This document shows, piece after piece, positions 43,231 to 55,050 of a stretch of DNA of 64,000 nt. This DNA is from Gracilaria domingensis. Its lineage: Eukaryota > Rhodophyta > Florideophyceae > Gracilariales > Gracilariaceae. Both the position numbers and the translations under genes were made by a program. The notes beneath the pieces were generated by a model, which saw only the letters and a program-made list of their open reading frames with translations, did no database searches and had not been told where the DNA came from. The DNA lies in the NCBI GenBank assembly GCA_022539475.1, contig VCMS01000202.1:36457-100456 (forward strand), in the 5' to 3' direction. Within the stretch, counting starts at the first letter, position 1. Each line of letters begins with the position of its first letter.

Positions 43231-43684
43231 CCCAGAGAGGTGACTTGATTTCCGGATGATATCCCCAAGATAACCCACATTAGAATTACGAAACCTGAAG
43301 ATGTACATTTGATCTCCTCAAGATGTCCATGTGATGTACGTAAATGATGCCCAGATGATGCATGATATATACCTAAATGATAACCGCCTGATACGCATAT
43401 GATGTACAAAGAGATGCCCATTGGATTTTTTGATGTCCAAGTGATGCACAGTGGATTTCCGAACATCCATGGGACATATCTTCGTGCATCATATGAATAT
43501 CTTTGGAATAGTTTTTGTACATCCAAAGGACATGTAAAAGGCATCAATTAGGAGCATCCAACGGGGTACCACGGCATATCATTGGGATATCCTGGATGCG
43601 CAGAAGATATCCGACAGACATCCTATAGATTTCCCAAACTTTTATGCGATGGACAGCCATTGCGCATCACTTTATCTCACAGGG
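43231..43684. mobile_element. 454-bp MITE-like element with internal short repeats
   Basis: Flanked by CAC duplications (43228-43230 and 43685-43687). The ends CCCAGAGAGGTGA and, inverted, CCCTGTGAGATAA form an imperfect TIR. The interior is packed with degenerate words of the GATGTCCA/GATGATGC type. It is non-coding. Shares CCC...GGG ends and a 3-bp duplication with the neighbouring insertion. Confidence 0.82.
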
Positions 43685-43768
43685 CACGTTTCCGACCTAT
43701 TGGACACCACCAATTCGACCAGCAATGACCAATACCCCGGGATCAATCCTAAGGCCCATAATACTACA

Positions 43769-43780
43769 TACCTCTTCCCA
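43769..43780 (-). other. gypsy-2 polypurine tract
   Basis: On the minus strand TGGGAAGAGGTA immediately precedes the 3' LTR start TGTAGTAT at 43768. Confidence 0.8.
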
Positions 43781-45063
43781 TAGACTTTTCCGTCTCGGGA
43801 AAGTCGCCATGAATCCAGTTCTTTCTGCTTAAGCCAACGGACCGAGATCACCATATCCCGTTCGAAATCTTGCACCTCCTTTGGATACCTCACCAACGGG
43901 GGCTCTTTCGCTGAAAGGAATTCAGACCTATGGTCCCCATAACATCCAAAACGACACGCTCTGCGATCTCCATCACGGGCCTTCAAACTTATGAGCAGTC
44001 CCTGCGGCGCAGAAGATAGCCGATGAAACGTATCAAGCCACTGCGGCGATGTTCGCCGACGTAAGCCCTCAAGGCTGCTGGAGGCTATGCCAACGTATCC
44101 GGGATTCGCTGGGACCCAGTAGAGTGAGCAAAGGACAAACGATTCGTTACGATAGCAACAGAGGGCCTGCTGTAATCTCAAAGACGAATTGAAGCACATC
44201 AGCGCAACACAAACCGTTGGACACACGAGAGAAAACTTTTGTCCATCATGGGTAGCGGGAGGACTTGTTCGTTTACTGAGAGGCTGAATATCCAGTGTTA
44301 AATCCTTCGGCTTTATCCTGCACGGTAAAAACAGATACATGCTTTCCCAGTGGTTGCTGACGCCTGTAGTCCACGATTAATGAGCTCACATGGAAAGCCA
44401 GTGGTTTAAGAAAACCATTTGAGTACCATACATCCACTGCATGTCGAGAGAACGACAGCGATCATCCACGTCACAGTACTCTGCCGCATGCTGATAGGGA
44501 AGATAATTCACCATTTGCCCATCTCGTTCTCCATTGGTTTTCATCACCGGCACAGAAGAGCGCAGTGTTTCATTACATTCCAACTTGCCATTGGTAGCGC
44601 TACAGAAGCCCAGTACGTAAGCTAAATCAAGCATGTCTCTTGCTGCTAAACGACCATAGGATTCTGTGCCGAATGACCTCACAGTACCAGGGTTTCCAAA
44701 CAAGACAGGTTAATCCTGAGAATGCCCATTGTGAAGTCCCATTAGGAAGCCAGATATCTTGGAAAGTCTCAGTTCTGGAGGAAGGCTAACATCCGGAGGT
44801 TCGCATAGCTTCCAACACTGCCACACAAAGCGCACCGCATTGCCTGGTTTCCAAAAGAACTCTGCCCCACAGTAGGAAGTAGTTATTCCCATTTGGTCCT
44901 CGCAGTCCTGTTCCAACGGGCCACTCCGTAAGATCTCCAATGGTTCATACTCCTTTTTAACGAGCATCTCGTCCGATTGCCACCCGTTTCCCTTGGCAGT
45001 AAACGGAGTTTCATCTCCCCAGCACACTGTAACGGTACCAAATGATATCGGGTTAAACGACAT
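43770..45063 (-). pseudogene. gypsy-2 post-pol ORF, unknown
   Basis: One frame from an ATG (45061-45063) to the polypurine tract, about 430 codons with only three stops (near 44710, 44386 and 44380). It contains several Cys and Trp residues (FVWQCWKLCEPP, CCYRNESFVLC), Arg-rich patches and a SSAPQGLLISLKARD segment. No known env, RNase H or zinc-knuckle motif; no clear signal peptide or transmembrane span. A LPPELRLSKISGFL segment faintly resembles LPNRPLIKLQGLL from the post-pol region of gypsy-1. The long shared frame argues that it was a real gene until recently. Confidence 0.5.
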
Positions 45064-46219
45064 GCTCCAAAGGTTTCAAATCACTGTAACTTTGGCAACG
45101 GAATTGACGCTTCAATCTCTAGACTAGCCGATCGAATAGCACCGAGTTTGTTGTCCCATCAGGTATTGTCCCCTTCTTAACACACGGGGGCCGCCCGATG
45201 TCGGGTGCAGACTTGTCATGCCTCGAGGTGCAGAACTTCCCAGCCGGCGCGGCTTGGCAGGGCAGGCGCGCTGCAATTGCCACTGGTTTCATCAAATAAA
45301 TTAAATGCCAGTTTTCTCGGAGTGCCAAACCGGTTGGAGGGCCTGGCGGCGGCCGATTTGCTAGCGGTTTGATCAAATAAAGTAATTGTCAAATTCTTTG
45401 ATTATTGCCACCCCCTAGAAGAAATTTTTTCATTTTTGTGAGCGCATTTGGAGTGCAAATTTCGCTCTGCTAAACCTCCAAGTGCACTCTCTGTGTACGC
45501 CATCTGCGTTCCATTTGGACACCCCTGCAACGGCAAATCACTTTTTTAATAGTTTATTTCAATTTTCGGAGTGCGCTTGGAGTGCAAATTGACCACGCGG
45601 GGTGCAACATGAGAGCAATGTCGGCGCAGATGGAGTGCAAAGTGTATCGCTTGCACTCATAATGCACTCCATCGGCATGGCGCATGTCCTCCATTTGGAC
45701 ACCTCGAAATTGAGCTACTTTCAGACATCGCGTGCGCTCCAAATGAGGTCCATCTGGCATCCAAGTACCATCCATGAGTGCCGGGCAACCTCAAATTGCA
45801 CTCCTTTTTTCCCAAAAATTTCTTGTAGGGACCTGGTCTCGCGCGCGCCGTCGCACCTGGGCAGTGCACGGCCAGAAATTCGGCCAAATTGACTCCAAAC
45901 GAACACATTTTAGAGGTTCCAAATCCGGTGTCGGCTTGTCTCTGCGCGGCCCAGAAGCCGAGATACGTGCAAGTCTTTGTTTTGGCCCCAAAACCCGAGA
46001 GGCAATCCGTTTCGAAAATTTGCGGCAATTTCCTTTCGATTTTTTGGCGCGCCGCGCGCCGTTGCAAGCAGCAAGTGCGCAGTAAGCAGGCCAATAGTTT
46101 AGCACGTTAGCGTAATTAGCCAGTTAGGTTGATAGTTAGGAATGGGGATATCGAAAACATCCGCGGGACATGTTAACCGTTGACATTCGTGTCCTTCATG
46201 AACAGTTTACCGTAGTGTC
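45064..46219. other. Non-coding segment between gypsy-2 pol and the extra ORF
   Basis: GC- and AT-rich patches alternate. Internal tandem similarity occurs: GGTTT(C/G)ATCAAATAAA at about 45285 and 45365, and the word CCATTTGGACACC at 45513 and 45692 with surrounding GAGTGCAAATT words. There is no supported gene. It could be an insertion into the element or its 3' untranslated spacer; no duplication was found to prove an insertion. Confidence 0.45.
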
Positions 46220-49200
46220 CTACGAGTCGTCCGCGCCAGCCTTGAAGGCGCGCTCCGTTTGGCAACGGCGCTTCCAAAACCTTCGGATAAAGTTTTCCGG
46301 GATGTGCTCTCGTGGCGCCCACTGATCAAACTTCGGTGGATAACCGTACCAACGGACCTTGTAGATGACATTACCGTCGTTATCGATACCAGCCGAGACA
46401 ATGTGGTTGACGACATACTCCTTTGGTAAGACCTCTTCTGTCAAATCCATTGTATCCAATGGGCCAAAGCCTGAAGGAGAAGATGTTTCAACCTGCGCAG
46501 GGCGCTTATCCTCAGCAGCGAGGCCATCTACCAAAGGTTCGAATTCCTGCTCAGGAAGGTCTATCTCGTCGAAAAGAGCGAATCCGTTGGGGTCATCGCC
46601 CGCTGCGGAAGCTTCCGTACCTATGGCTGGATCAGCAGTGAAAACCTTTTGGCGTATCCGTAGGAGGTGCAGTTGCACTCGACCGTTCGGAAGAGGGCGT
46701 TCCTATGGAAGGAGGACCGTTAGTAGGCTTTCGGTTCGGTTGGAACTGAATATCTGCTGTGTACCCGACGTAGGAGGGAGAGTTACCGTTGGGGCCGAAG
46801 AGACGCGATCGATAGCGACCGTGTCTTGAAGGCCGTCGCGCTCTATAGTAACCGTATGGGAAGTCGATCGCAGAACCTTGTAGGGTCTAGTGGAGCGTGG
46901 AAAGAGCTTCCAGGAGGCCAGCTCTATGTCATCTAATGGTTTCTCCGATGGTGCCCTATCCAGGTGCCCCATCTCTCCAGTCTTGAAGGACGGCAAAGAG
47001 CGGAAAGACTTATCGAAGTCCGCCTTGTACCTGAGCTGGGCTCATGACAAGATTGCTTTAGCCGTGTGGAGAATATCGTCGATCCTCCGGCGTGCGTACC
47101 GTTCAGCCTGCATAGGAGCCATACCTTCAGTAGTATCCTGGGGGAACCAAGATGTCTTAACATCCATTGCCAATGGTGACGGCTGTCGAGTCAGGGTGAG
47201 ATCAAAGGGGTTGGTACCAGTAGACTTATGCACCTCAGTGTTGTAGGCGTAGAACAATGGTTCCACGTAGTCATCCCAATCCAATTTGTGCTCAGCCGTG
47301 TAGTATACCAAGCGGTTAACGAGCGTCTTGTTAAACCGTTCGGCTTGACCATTGGTTTGCGGATGGTAAGCCGTCGTAGTGACATGCTTTATACCCAGCG
47401 TGGCACAGACGTGCGAGAAGAACTTGGACACAAACTGACTACCATTATCCGTCAGGAGATACAGAGGCAAACCGTAAGGATAAACCCAATGCGTAAGGAA
47501 CGCCATCGCCACATCCGTTGCAGTGGTGTTCTTGAGCGGAATAGCCCTTGTGGTTTTGGTAAACCTGTCGGTGATAACCAAGATAAACCGATTGCCGTGT
47601 ACCGACTTCGGGAGTAACCCAAGGATATCCATTGCAATAAATTCCAATGGTCCGGCCGCTGGGAACAACTTGAGCTTAGCCTGATGGCGTGCTCGAGTTC
47701 CACGAACCTTCGCGCAGGAAGCACAGGTCCTTGCCGTGTTCCAAAGGTCCTTAGCCATAAGCGGGTAGTAGAAGTGCTTCCTAAGCGTTTGGTACATACG
47801 AGTCCTTCCGGGATGACCCCCAAACCGTGCGTACTGAGCGAGGTAGAGAAATTGTGCCCGTAGGGATTTATGAATGACCTTCTGGGTAGAACCATCTAGC
47901 GGAGACCTTCGGCAGAGTAATCCGGAGCGGTCAAAGTCGAACAGGCATCCCTTGGTCCCTACCAGCTGTGCCTTCCCTGAGCAGAATTCATCTGTCTTCT
48001 GAGCCTGTAGGAGATCTTCTAATGTGATTGGAAGCAGCTCCTTTTCTTCTGGCATGATCATATTAGCCTCTAGGTCCAGTTCCTCATGCTGGCAATTTCG
48101 TGGCCAGTCTACCAAGTAAACCTCTTCTTGGTCAAGGTCACCATCGGGGCACTGTACCGTTGCCCCCAGGAAATCACCCTCTAGATCTTTCTCATATCCT
48201 TCGAGGTTTGACGTGGGTATTTCGTCATCCAAAGGAGTATCGTCATCTCCATCGGTAAGGATGCGACTCAGTGCATCAGCCGATTGGTGCTTCACTCCCG
48301 GCCTGTAGGTTACACCATATTCGAACTCAGACAGCCGTAGCCGCCACCTCGCTAGCCTGCTGGACGCATCAGTCATGTTCAAGAGCCAGCGGAGGGAGTG
48401 ATGATCTGTCCTGATGGTAAATCGAACTCCCTCGAGGTAGTGGCTCAATGTCAGCACTGCCCAAACAATGGCAAGACATTACTTTTCAGTCGTGCTGTAG
48501 TTCCTTTCGGCGCTGTTCAGAGTCCTACTTTAGTAACCAATAGGTCGATAGTCCTTTGGGGACTCCTGTTCCTGTAGGAGAACACATCCAATCTGTCCAT
48601 CGGAAGCGTCCGTGTCCAAAATGTATGGTTTATCCGGCTCTGGTAATGCCAGTACGGGAGGATTCAGTAGTTTACCCTTCAAGGTTTGAAATGATTCGTA
48701 ACGTTCGTCCGTCAGGCAGTCAAATTCCGATGGCGTACCCTTTTTAAGCATTTCGTTAAGGGGTGCCGCAATCTTCGAGGACCCTTCGACAAACCTACGG
48801 TAGACGTTACAAAGCCCAAGAAAAGAGCGCAACTCTGTGTGAGTTCGAGGTGGTTTTGCCAGTCGGATTGCATCCGTAGTTCTCTTGGCAACATGAACCT
48901 TCCCAGGGTGAACCACATGGCCAAGGTAATCCACAAAGGCCTGGAAAAAGAAGCATTTTGGTAGCTTCACAGTTATCCCAGCCTCGCGGAGAATCTTCAG
49001 AGTTGACCTCACGTGGGTGAAATGTTCGCGAACAGTCTTCGAAAATATGATTACGTCATCCAGATAAACCAAGGCAAACTTCCACTTGACCCTAGATAGG
49101 ATTATATCCATTGCCCGTTGGAAAGTCGCCGGTGCGTTCATCAAACCAAATGGCATCCGTGTAAAACGGAATATTCCTTCATGGGTTGTGAACTTCGTCA

Positions 49201-50655
49201 GGGGCTTTGCGTCGTCGTCCAATGGTATCTGCCAATAGCCCCAATTGGCATCCAGCGTGGTGAATACCGTTGCTTCGCCTAAGGAATCGAGACTATCGTC
49301 CATTCTGGGAATCGGCCAACTGTCCCGTTTGTTCATTGCGTTTAGACTTCGGTAGTCAATGCAAAACTTTACGGACCCGTCTTTTTTCGCCGCGAGAACG
49401 AAAAGACTTGCCCATTGGGATTTGTGTGGCGGAGCTGGCTGGATGACGCTAGCTTTTCGCATCTTCGCCAGTTGTTCTGCCACAATCTCGCGTCCCTTAA
49501 GGCCTGTACGGTACGGGTGTTGGTACACCGGCTTAGCGTCATCCTTAAGCTCTATTCGATGTTTCGTAGCCCGAATCTCTCCCAATTGTCCAGACCACAT
49601 GGATTTGAATTCTCGGAGAAGCTCGATAACCTGTGGGCGGTACGATTCGAATTCCTCTCCTAGGTTTACCTCCCCCTCCCAAGTCTCGACTTCCTCGTCG
49701 CCATTGAGAGTGAGTTCATCCCATGAGGTTTCCATGATAGCCATTGGAGCTGGTAGTGCAATACCAATGACAGTACCCTTTGGTAAGCGTACCGGGCGGT
49801 CCCGGAAGTTACTAATATTAACCAGAAAGGGAACCTTCGGTCTGCAGTCCATGGTTCCATTGGCCATTAAGGAAAGATGACGCTGAATCGTCTTCGGATG
49901 ATTCTGAGGCGTCACCAGACCAGCGGTTTCGCAGTGAGCCAGAGCGGCAATTTGCGTCATGGGCGGTATCGTTATCGCCCGTGATAACCGAACCTTATTG
50001 GAAACAGTATTCTTCGCCAACGGAGGGCGACGTGGGTTGGCGTCGGGACCAGATTTGGAACCGATAATCGCCAGTGGACGGGTGGGGCAAAAGGAAACCT
50101 TCCGAAGCCCGGGGTAGATTGTCTTCACGTATCGGTCGATGAAAGACATCCCAAGGAGACATTCGGCACCTAAGGTAGGACAAACAAGGAACCAAGTACG
50201 GACCCGAAGAGCGCCAATCTGCAAGCAGAGAGGAATGATTCCTTTAATATCCATTGGTCGTTTCGATGCATCAGTTACCCTTGGAATCCTTCTAACCTTC
50301 ACGTCGTCCTCCCAGCCAGCCGGTAAAACCTTTGGATGGACCAAGTTCGGCCCTGCTCCAGTGTCCAGGACGCTGTTAACGACCCGTGACCTTGAGGCAG
50401 TTAAACCAATGGTGTGTCTTACTTTGTAATTCTCCTTCCGTAGGATACATATTGGAGAATCCGCTTCGCTGTCCAGTTCGTCACACCATTGTGCCAAACT
50501 TCTGTCTTCTTTTGGTGGCACTGACGGTTGAGTATCTGAAGGCTTCTGAAATTCCCTTGGACAAATTTCTTCACCTTCGGCGGTGAGGCTAGAATCCTGA
50601 GAGGGGCGGCGCGCCTCAAGCCGCTCCTCTACGCGGTTTACGACTGAGTTTTTTC
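46220..50655 (-). pseudogene. gypsy-2 pol: protease, RT, RNase H, integrase, chromodomain
   Basis: A single frame of about 1470 codons with four internal stops: TAA 48530-48532, TAA near 48480, TGA 47042-47044 and TAG 46703-46705. Protease: VLDTGAGPNLV, intact DTG. RT: FCIDYRSLN, FTTLDANWGYW, FGLMNAPATFQRA, catalytic YLDD in LVYLDDVIIF. RNase H: DTDASDGQIGCVL and RTDHHSLRWLL. Integrase: HHCC finger, then MDILG, LTDNGSQF and NGQAERFNK give a DDE triad. The chromodomain (YVVNHIVSAG, VIYKVRWYGYP) ends the frame. The frame opens at an A6 run (50649-50654), in -1 relative to gag, and overlaps its end. Confidence 0.93.
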
Positions 50656-52810
50656 ACCAGTGGTGTACGCGTGACCACTGGCCTGCACTTCTTCTGGAAC
50701 ATCCGTCTGGTGTTCTGAGCTGGCATCATCCACTGGATTCGAAACTGCATTAACCGTTGGAGTTTTGGCCGGAGTTTCAAATGGTGTGGCGTACCTCGAC
50801 GTGCCAGGGGACGACGTATACCGCGGAGCCTGACGGGTGAAAATTACTTCGGATCGCCGTGCCTGGTAGTTCTCGTTCCTTAGGGCCATGAGTTTGTCCT
50901 TCGTTTCCTTCGGTAAGAACTTCATGCAATCGTATGGAGTAACCGTTGACAGGAAAATGTAGCATGCCTGACGGGAGAGTTGGAAGACATCCCTTCGAGG
51001 TTGGATCGGAGAATACTTCGGTGTAGACTGTTCAGAAGGAGTTGTTATTCCAGTCAACGGTATGGAGGGCGCACCTGAAGGAGCTGAACCAAAGGAAACT
51101 GCAAGAACGTTTCCGTCGTTCTCGTAGAAACCTGAGGCACTGCTTTCCGAACTCTCAACTATATGGGCTTGGGAGATTTTCCGGACGGGTGTCGCTTTTC
51201 CTCTGGTGTCAATATCAGTTGACCGGCGGGTAGTTCTATAGGTTTTTCCGTAACCTTCGGCGAAATTCACCAACTGCCTGTAGGAGAGGTTGGAATGGTC
51301 CATATGGTGATTTTGAAAGGTGCGTTCTAATGGCAGACAGCAATCCAGCAATGAAATGCTGCTTCAGCCGGTTCTCGGAAAACACATTCCCACCCCTATA
51401 GGCCTTTCTCCAAAGCTGGTCGGCGTAATCTTTTTCGGTTACGTTCGAACCCTGCCTGTAGGATATAACTTCCTGATGGGCGTCCATGATGACATCATCC
51501 GTCGCATATGTTTCCAAAAGGTAGTGCACAACCTCCGGATAGGACCTAAGGAGTTCCCGATCGGTTGCTTCGACGGCGTGCGTAGTTCCAGAGATTTTAG
51601 AAACCACATGGTCGTGCGCTTGCCCATGGAGGAAAAACTGAAAAACATACAGAGCGGCACCCTCGTGGACGCCGTCCTGATCACAGGCCGTGCGGAACAG
51701 ACTGAAAAACCTAAGGATAGAAATGGGGCCGGATCCCGAAAACTTTTCCGTTATAGTTAGCTGCATCCGTTTGGCCCATTTGGGGACCTTTTTGGCCACC
51801 GAGGTGGAGTATCGCGTTGACCGATTGGCCAGACGATACGTGCAGTAGTCCAATACCCTCTTGAAGAGTTCATTGGTTGTTACCAACGGCTTGAGGCTTC
51901 AAACGGCCGCCTCATCCGTGTCTGAGCCACTGGAACTCGACAAATCCGAATCGGACTCGCTACCGCTGGAGTTCTTCCGGCTTTTCCTCTGGTTCTTCGA
52001 CTTCTTCCTTCTTCCACTTCTCTTCTTTCTACGGTGAGAACTTCTAGCTTCCAATGGCGTCCCTTCATCTTCAGCCTCTAAACCAATGGTTCCTGGGGGG
52101 CCCTGGGCCCCGGTGTACCTCACGGGTGGCACGGCCATTAGGACTTCTTGCCGAGGGACGTCTCTGTTGTCCCCTGGACGTGCGCCCGATTGGTCTACTT
52201 GTGGTTTAACCCGGCGAGGGGCTGGCAAAGCAGCTCCTACCGGTAGTTCGGAACGGGGTTGGCATACAGATACCAATTGATTACTATGAATTCCACCCAC
52301 GGAGGGCGGCGGGCCTACCTGGGGAGTCACCTCACGGCGGATACCTAAGGCAAGCGAGTCCACGAAAGAGTCGGACTCGAAGACCTTTGGTAGGACACGT
52401 TCAGCCAGTTGGTCGGCGTGCTCAGCGAGAGCGACAGAGACTCGGAGATCCAAAAGGGTTTCGAGTCGAGCGTCGAGCATCTCTTGAACCCTAGGCCATA
52501 AGACATCGGCAAGTCCATCGGTAGTTACGGAACCAACGGTTTCCTGCGGTGCTGCCTGTGGTGTGTTGAGTTGCGAGTGGTACTCGTTGAGCCGTTCTCG
52601 GAGTCTTCCAGCCAAAGAGGGGCCACGATTAATCCTCTCGGGATTATCCACTAGTGTGAGGAGATTAACCTGTGGCTGCGAGCAGGTACTCCGACGGTCA
52701 CTCACGTTGTCGCCGGAGGGTCCGGCGACATCAGCGAGCGGTGAAGGAGTCCCGATGGCTTGAGCCACGGGTGTACGAGGGTCTTCTTGAATGAGTTGAT
52801 TGTTATCCAT
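50638..52810 (-). pseudogene. gypsy-2 gag
   Basis: Starts at the ATG 52808-52810. The first 300 residues are disordered and end in a Lys/Arg and Ser-rich tract (HRRKKRSGRRKKSKNQR). A TGA at 51899-51901 interrupts the same frame, which then encodes a capsid-like domain (IDLRFFSLFRTAC-like, ALYVFQFFLHGQAHD, YRGGNVFSENRLKQHFIAGL). A frameshift near 51310 leads to LSYRQLVNFAEGYGKTYR and a degenerate zinc knuckle (ACYIFLSTVTPYDC, with some Cys/His lost). It ends at TAA 50638-50640. Gag forms the particle. Confidence 0.88.
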
Positions 52811-52916
52811 GATGGCGGTTGCTTGTGTTACCAGTCCGTAGGTAGTCCAGATCCAATGGTAGAATTCCGGTAGTTCGTCTTTCCTAAAGGTCGTTCTTCA
52901 CTTCCGTGCGGAATTC

Positions 52917-52931
52917 TAAGTCGGGAGACCA
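52917..52931 (-). other. gypsy-2 primer binding site
   Basis: On the minus strand TGGTCTCCCGACTTA lies 4 bases inside the 5' LTR end. It is identical to the gypsy-1 site. Confidence 0.7.
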
Positions 52932-52935
52932 GAAA

Positions 52936-53401
52936 TGCAGTATAGTGGCACGGGTCACTAACCACGGGAGGAACGGTCCGAAGGATGAGGGGCCAACTTA
53001 GAGACCACTGGTAGAAAGGTGCAATCGGCGTGCGCTATCGGTCGTGCCTACAGGAGACAGCAAGCGACGTAGCGATGGCTTGAAAACCTTAAGGTCCTTG
53101 GTACTTGCTAACCTATGGGGTCAGATAGTTGCCAAGGGGTGTCTTACTTTACCACAGGAGGAAAACGGAGCTCGAGCAGCCTAAGTATCGGCCGCTAGGC
53201 GCCTCGACCTCGGCCGTGGTGCACTGTAACGCGGTTCACTACGTGTACTACCTAATCTACCTTTGGTACAAAAACTAGTAGTTAGAAATAAGCGAGCCGT
53301 TTGGGTCAACCAAACACCACGTGTCCGACCCATTGGACACCACCAATTCGACCAGCAATGACCAATACCGCAGGATCAATCTTAAGGCCCATAATACTAC
53401 A
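52936..53401 (-). repeat. gypsy-2 5' LTR, 466 bp
   Basis: Uninterrupted copy, TGTAGTAT to CTGCA in element orientation. It provides the empty sites for the two insertions in the other LTR. Confidence 0.95.
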
Positions 53402-54330
53402 ATGTCCGTAACATTTGCCGGAAAGTATGCAATGGTTTTGTTAATTTATGCTGCTGCTTGGATTAGGTCGGGAGTAACATTGTGTCCACTGCAGTTGTCT
53501 AAGTACAGTATTCGCTTTCGATCGTTGTGGAGCTTGTTCACCACCTTTCGTTCACGCAGCCATTGAGGCATGACAATTGTGTCCATTCACCCCTTTGGCT
53601 CACTTCTATATGAAACGTTAGGCACGTCGTCTGGGACACTACGAATGGGGTACGAAAGATTATAGTTCTGAAAAAACCATGAACACCAGCTCAATTTTAG
53701 CGTAAACACCACCCCCTATCCGCACCACCATAGTCACTCCCTCACTTCCTGAGACAACGTCGGAGTATTTGACCTCTTTTCCCCCGCACAACCTGAGTGT
53801 TCTGCCGTTATCCAGATTGATTTGAAAGTGTCTCATCAGCATTTTCGACATATCCTTCGCTCAAATGCCCTCCACGAAACGCTCTCGCCAATTTGCCTAA
53901 GTGATATGCGACGGTCTTTTCAATATATTTTTGCTTCTCTGGGGGAACAAGATATTTTGCGGTATGAGAACGACTGACAATGCAGTTGCGATCGGTAAAA
54001 CTCTGGATCGAGGGTCGAGGTATGAGCTCAACTATAGATTTACTGGTTTTGACATCGATTGTGTGCTTGCTATATGTTGGTTTGTTGGATTCATTTATAG
54101 GATCTAGTTTCAAAGTCCGCAGCTACTTCTAATTCAATTTGACTGGAAGATTACCCAAGCGATCGGATTCCAGTACCATGTCCAACTGGAGATCCCGTAC
54201 CCAGTCCCTTTGCTTGCACCCACGTCCAGCCCGTACTTTTAAAATGATTTTCTTGGTGCATTTGTATGTGTTGCGCGTTTTCGTAGATCTTGATCGGCGG
54301 TTTGAAGATGAGCCATTTCCATCAACGTAT
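53402..54330 (-). pseudogene. Pogo/DDE_1 transposase relic, N-terminal and catalytic part
   Basis: Reading leftward: PPEKQKYIEKTVAYHLGKLARAF, then NADETHFQINLDNGRTL (first catalytic Asp, in two frames), VSGSEGVTMVVRI, PQWLRERKVV, and ILYLDNCSGHN (second Asp), ending at YFPANVTDM. The third Asp is in the PAD segment across the gypsy-2 insertion at about 42570. The frame changes near 53840 and has stops near 53620 and 53440. DDE_1 proteins move Tigger/pogo transposons. The N-terminal DNA-binding part beyond 54113 is too decayed to define. Confidence 0.75.
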
Positions 54331-55050
54331 TAATACCGATTTCTGCACAAGCGGCTCGCTTTCATAAGATTGGCCTTGTAGCTGTGCGAAATAAGGAGGA
54401 AAACTGCGATACTGTTTCAGATTTAACATGCTTTGCTCCCTGAGTCAGAGTGGGTTTTGTCGTTTAAGAAGCAATTTTTGTGCGATCTGTGATTGTCAGC
54501 ACATTATGGACTCTCCGTTTGCTGTTTTTTTTGGCCTTGTGGGCCGTAGAGATGGAGATGCTGCTGAGTTCTGCCTGTGAGTTTCGTCAATGAATGTGTT
54601 GGATGCATTGGAGCTTCGAATATTACATGCCGGGGGCAGGGGAGCGTGTGCTTGAGCTCCACGCTGAAAGACGGCAAGTATGGAAGATATGGAAATAGGA
54701 ACTATCATCGTGGAGGGGTGGAACGATGCTGAACATAGGACTGAGGGCGCTGGAACGTTGGTGAGGACAAGTTGTTGGATCAACTGTATGGTACGGTTTC
54801 TGTTCGCGCTGAAGTTCCAGCCTAGCGTTTTGACTTACCCAAATTAAATTAGACAAAGACACAACCTTTCTGCACCTTAAATAAGCTGGCCCACGCTATA
54901 TCTGTTACCACATTAATAAAGCACCTACTTTAATTACGGTTTCTGGGTGTACTGAGTTTGGGTATAGGGTACATTTGATACCCTATATCCCCATGCCTGT
55001 AAGGAGAGGAGATTTCCTCTCTTTAAACTTTTGGTGTGGCAGAAGAGAAT
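54331..55050. other. No gene seen; short inverted repeats
   Basis: Intergenic DNA. A 9-bp inverted repeat TATAGGGTA/TACCCTATA with a 7-base spacer occurs near 54963-54988. Nothing codable. Confidence 0.4.

Larger units (their letters stand above)
42596..43768 (-). repeat. gypsy-2 3' LTR with two nested insertions
   Basis: It aligns to the 466-bp 5' LTR in three blocks, 42596-42847, 43095-43230 and 43685-43768. The two gaps are insertions of 247 and 454 bp, each with a 3-bp duplication. 466 + 250 + 457 = 1173, exactly the observed length. Confidence 0.93.
42596..53401 (-). mobile_element. gypsy-2: complete 10.8-kb chromovirus
   Basis: The element runs right to left. Its 5' LTR is 52936-53401 (466 bp) and its 3' LTR is 42596-43768 (466 bp plus two small insertions). 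Both start TGTAGTAT and end CA. A 5-bp ATGTC duplication flanks it. PBS and polypurine tract are in place. Gag, pol and an additional ORF are present, with few stops: pol has four in 1434 codons. It inserted into a pogo-type transposase relic. It is younger than gypsy-1, judged by fewer lesions and more similar LTRs. Confidence 0.95.
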
